64,000 bases of DNA from assembly GCF_000455205.1 (NCBI RefSeq), contig NZ_AUWQ01000033.1:1-64000 (forward strand), in the 5' to 3' direction. Position numbers and translations under genes: made by a program. This DNA is from Mycobacterium sp. UM_CSW (GTDB lineage Bacteria; Actinomycetota; Actinomycetes; Mycobacteriales; Mycobacteriaceae). Positions within the stretch are counted from its first letter, which is position 1. Each line of letters begins with the position of its first letter. This document shows, one piece after another, positions 63,101 through 64,000 of this stretch. Under the pieces are notes generated by a model. The model searched no databases, was not told where the DNA came from, and saw nothing but the letters and a program-made list of their open reading frames with translations.

Positions 63101-63483
63101 GGCCCGACATAGTTGCTCTCGTCGCGCAATTGGACCTCGCCGGTGTGCACGCCGATGCGCAATCGGATCGGAGCCAGCGGCGCCCGCTGCAACTCCAAGG
63201 CACACGCCGTGGCCTCGGTCGCTCGGGCGAACGCGACCACGAAGCTGTCGCCCTCACCCTGCTCGACCGGCCGCACCCCGCCGTGCACGGCGAGCAGCTC
63301 GGCCAGGGTGCGGTCCAGGCGTTCGATGGCGGCCGTCATCGCCTCCGCTTGGGTGTCCCACAACCCCGTCGAACCTTCGATATCGGCGAGCAGCAGCGTC
63401 ACCGTCCCGGTTGGCAGCTCGCCCACGCCCAACTCACTCCAGTTCACCGGCGGCATCGCCGCGCGTGGATCAGTTTCGGTCAT
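60175..63483 (-). CDS. Adenylate cyclase-like / STAND ATPase / LuxR regulator
   Basis: 1102 aa. Class III nucleotide cyclase domain (about 20-180): TVTLLLADIEGSTGLWDTQ and GEGDSFVVAFARA hold the two metal-binding Asp. Then a STAND NTPase (about 215-540) with FIGRDAQINDVRQ, P-loop TGAGGVGKTRLAIQ and Walker B MLVVLDNCEH; a long TPR-like helical region; and a C-terminal LuxR HTH (LTPAELDVVKLISEGLGNKDIATRLFISPRTVETHL). Same architecture as M. tuberculosis Rv2488c, Rv0386 and Rv1358. ATG at 63483 or 63495. Divergent from a P450 gene that it may control (inference). Confidence 0.9.
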   Translation of the reverse strand: MTETDPRAAMPPVNWSELGVGELPTGTVTLLLADIEGSTGLWDTQAEAMTAAIERLDRTLAELLAVHGGVRPVEQGEGDSFVVAFARATEATACALELQRAPLAPIRLRIGVHTGEVQLRDESNYVGPTINRTARLRDLAHGGQTVLSGTTEDLVIDALPPNAWLTDLGRHELRGVARPERVAQLCHPDIRNEFPPLRVPKPVAAERLPTQLTSFIGRDAQINDVRQILAASRLVTLTGAGGVGKTRLAIQVAGQLATEFGDGAWYVDLAPITDPNLVAVAMANALGQADQPGRSSTDTLTRAVGERRMLVVLDNCEHVLEAVAALTSSLLRACPELTLLATSREPIGVAGEVTWQVPSLSLDDEAIELFVDRARLVRPDFIVTDGNAATVTEICRRLDGIPLAIELAAARVRALSVTEIVDSLHDRFRLLTGGGRTAVRRQQTLRASVDWSHALLTEPEHVLFRRLAVFMGGFDLEAAQAVTASGDVERYQVLDQLTLLIDKSLVVAEDRRGRTRYRLLETVRQYALEKLGESGEADDVRARHRDHYTSLGALLGTPGQAGREARIEQAETEIDNLRAAFAWSRENSDIELALQLVSSLQPLWLGRGRIQEGLGWFDAVLSDDTAHGIEVAAGVRARALADKAALATQVVAVDLDQAEEALAIAREIGDSALVARALTACGGIAVFNTEVAARYLAEASELARGLGDRGMLSEILGFQAYAAFIAGDPIAARAAGEEGRDLADAIGDRPAAFRCRWSLGLALWIQGELSLAVAQLREAAADAETNQDVVGRAAMLFCQGQALAYQGDTTAARAAAAAAIDAAADIGGFLEGFTYAALAVATLAAGDVAAAADASEAASQRMSAELRVVNVNPIAQVALARGDLIAARRWADDAVSMMRGWHLAVALTTRARVAIARGEPELAERDAHDALSCAAGVEAHLGIPDALECLGALVGAAESHREAARLFGAADALRQRMGAVRFKIYDAEHDAAVATLRNALGEADFESAWAEGAELSADEAIAYAQRGRGERKRPSTGWASLTPAELDVVKLISEGLGNKDIATRLFISPRTVETHLTHVYTKLGLASRLQLAQEAARQIGYS

Positions 63484-63733
63484 GCTAGCCAGCATCTCGG
63501 GGCACCGAGCCGCAAACATCAGGGAAATCCCGTATCCCAACGGCACTGAGCAGTCGATTCGGTGAACACAGCGTGCCGCCGCCAGCGCGGCAATGCTGGG
63601 CAAAAACACCAGGCGACGCGTGCCGACCCGGCCCGCCCCCTTCAGTTACGAGTTCTCCCCGATGATCTGACGCTGCAAAAACGCCACGGTCGAGTCAGTG
63701 AAATTCAGGACACCCGATCGAGGAGGACCACCC
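63484..63733. other. 250-bp divergent gap
   Basis: Upstream of the LuxR-type regulator and the P450 gene. Shows an AGGAGGACC RBS at 63721 for the P450 but no clear palindrome. Confidence 0.35.
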
Positions 63734-64000
63734 ATGACCGTGACCGTTGATGGATCGAGCTGCCCGAGTGTCTTCGATGCCGGCCTGCCCACAATCGATT
63801 ACCAACATGCTCAGCACCCCGACGACGCGCACGCCATCATCAGCGCCGCCCGCACGAAGGCGCCGATTGCAATCGGCCCGTACGGCCCTGAGCTGCTGAC
63901 CTACGAGCTCGTGCACACGGTGCTGCGCGACTCCCGCTTCCGGGTACCGCAAGGGATGTTCCTTGCCACCCAAGGCATCACCTCGGGCCCGCTATGGGAC
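63734..64000 (+). CDS. Cytochrome P450, 5' part (cut by window)
   Basis: First 89 codons, open to the right edge. Starts MTVTVDGSSCPSVFDAGLPT; HPDDAHAIISAARTKAPIAIGPYGPELLTYELVHTVLRDSRFRVP is the helix A/beta-1/helix B layout of bacterial P450s, with LLTYELVHTVLRD in the place of the usual W-x-V-x-R-x-x-D region. Haem-binding Cys and I-helix lie outside the window, so the family cannot be set. RBS AGGAGGACC. Confidence 0.72.
   Translation, partial: MTVTVDGSSCPSVFDAGLPTIDYQHAQHPDDAHAIISAARTKAPIAIGPYGPELLTYELVHTVLRDSRFRVPQGMFLATQGITSGPLWD

Overview
The window is high-GC (around two-thirds G+C) and dense with genes typical of Mycobacterium: a FAAL-type FadD, PapA and MmpL, two PPE proteins, two cutinases, furA-katG, an F420-dependent Ddn-like protein, a DUF732 secreted protein and a cyclase/STAND/LuxR regulator. 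Protein wording (for example the KatG N-terminus, cut2, cfp21 and Rv1987 homologues) fits a slow-growing species near the M. avium complex. This is from memory of the families, with no database search. Many start codons follow a TANNNT box by 6-7 nt with no Shine-Dalgarno sequence, the mycobacterial leaderless arrangement.

Layout. 1-7.5 kb follows the M. tuberculosis fadD31-Rv1927-Rv1928c-Rv1930c-Rv1931c-tpx order, with extra genes inserted. 7.6-10.6 kb holds a lipoprotein, a nitronate monooxygenase coupled to a NYN nuclease, and an acyl-CoA dehydrogenase-fold flavoprotein. 10.8-18.8 kb is a lipid-assembly and export cluster: a PapA, two tandem WS/DGAT-like acyltransferases, an MmpL transporter and a MarR regulator. 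It probably acylates an envelope lipid and exports it, but no polyketide synthase is present. 18.9-24.1 kb holds a reductase/metallo-beta-lactamase pair, a CitA/CitB-type two-component system and an epimerase. 24.1-28.2 kb holds a TetR/epoxide-hydrolase pair divergent from a methyltransferase/acyltransferase pair, then AraC and VOC genes, closed by a strong terminator. 28.2-35.4 kb holds cycA, a free-standing EF-Tu domain II, a quinone-reductase-like enzyme, duplicated cysteine-rich secreted proteins, a PPM-type methyltransferase and a GH16 glucanase. 35.4-41.4 kb holds cut2, a GT4-methyltransferase-(alpha/alpha)6 operon, a secreted CBM2 protein and a Tat-exported DUF1906 protein. 41.4-50.1 kb holds an alpha/beta hydrolase, katG-furA, an L,D-transpeptidase and a Rieske-FAD oxidoreductase. 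50.2-60 kb is rich in secreted and surface proteins: PPE-SVP with a SHOCT tail, DUF732, cfp21-like cutinase, a PPE fused to a PecA-type aspartic protease with a broken second copy of its C-terminus, and a lytic transglycosylase. 60-64 kb holds a 1102-aa cyclase/ATPase/LuxR regulator divergent from a P450 cut by the window edge.

The most interesting items are the PPE-aspartic protease next to cfp21 with its vestigial tandem C-terminus, the papA/acyltransferase pair/mmpL cluster without a PKS, the stand-alone EF-Tu domain II, the PPE-SHOCT fusion, and intergenic repeat motifs shared by the papA, mmpL and epimerase upstream regions. No rRNA, tRNA, CRISPR array, insertion sequence or prophage was seen. 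No gene-free stretch exceeds 300 bases.
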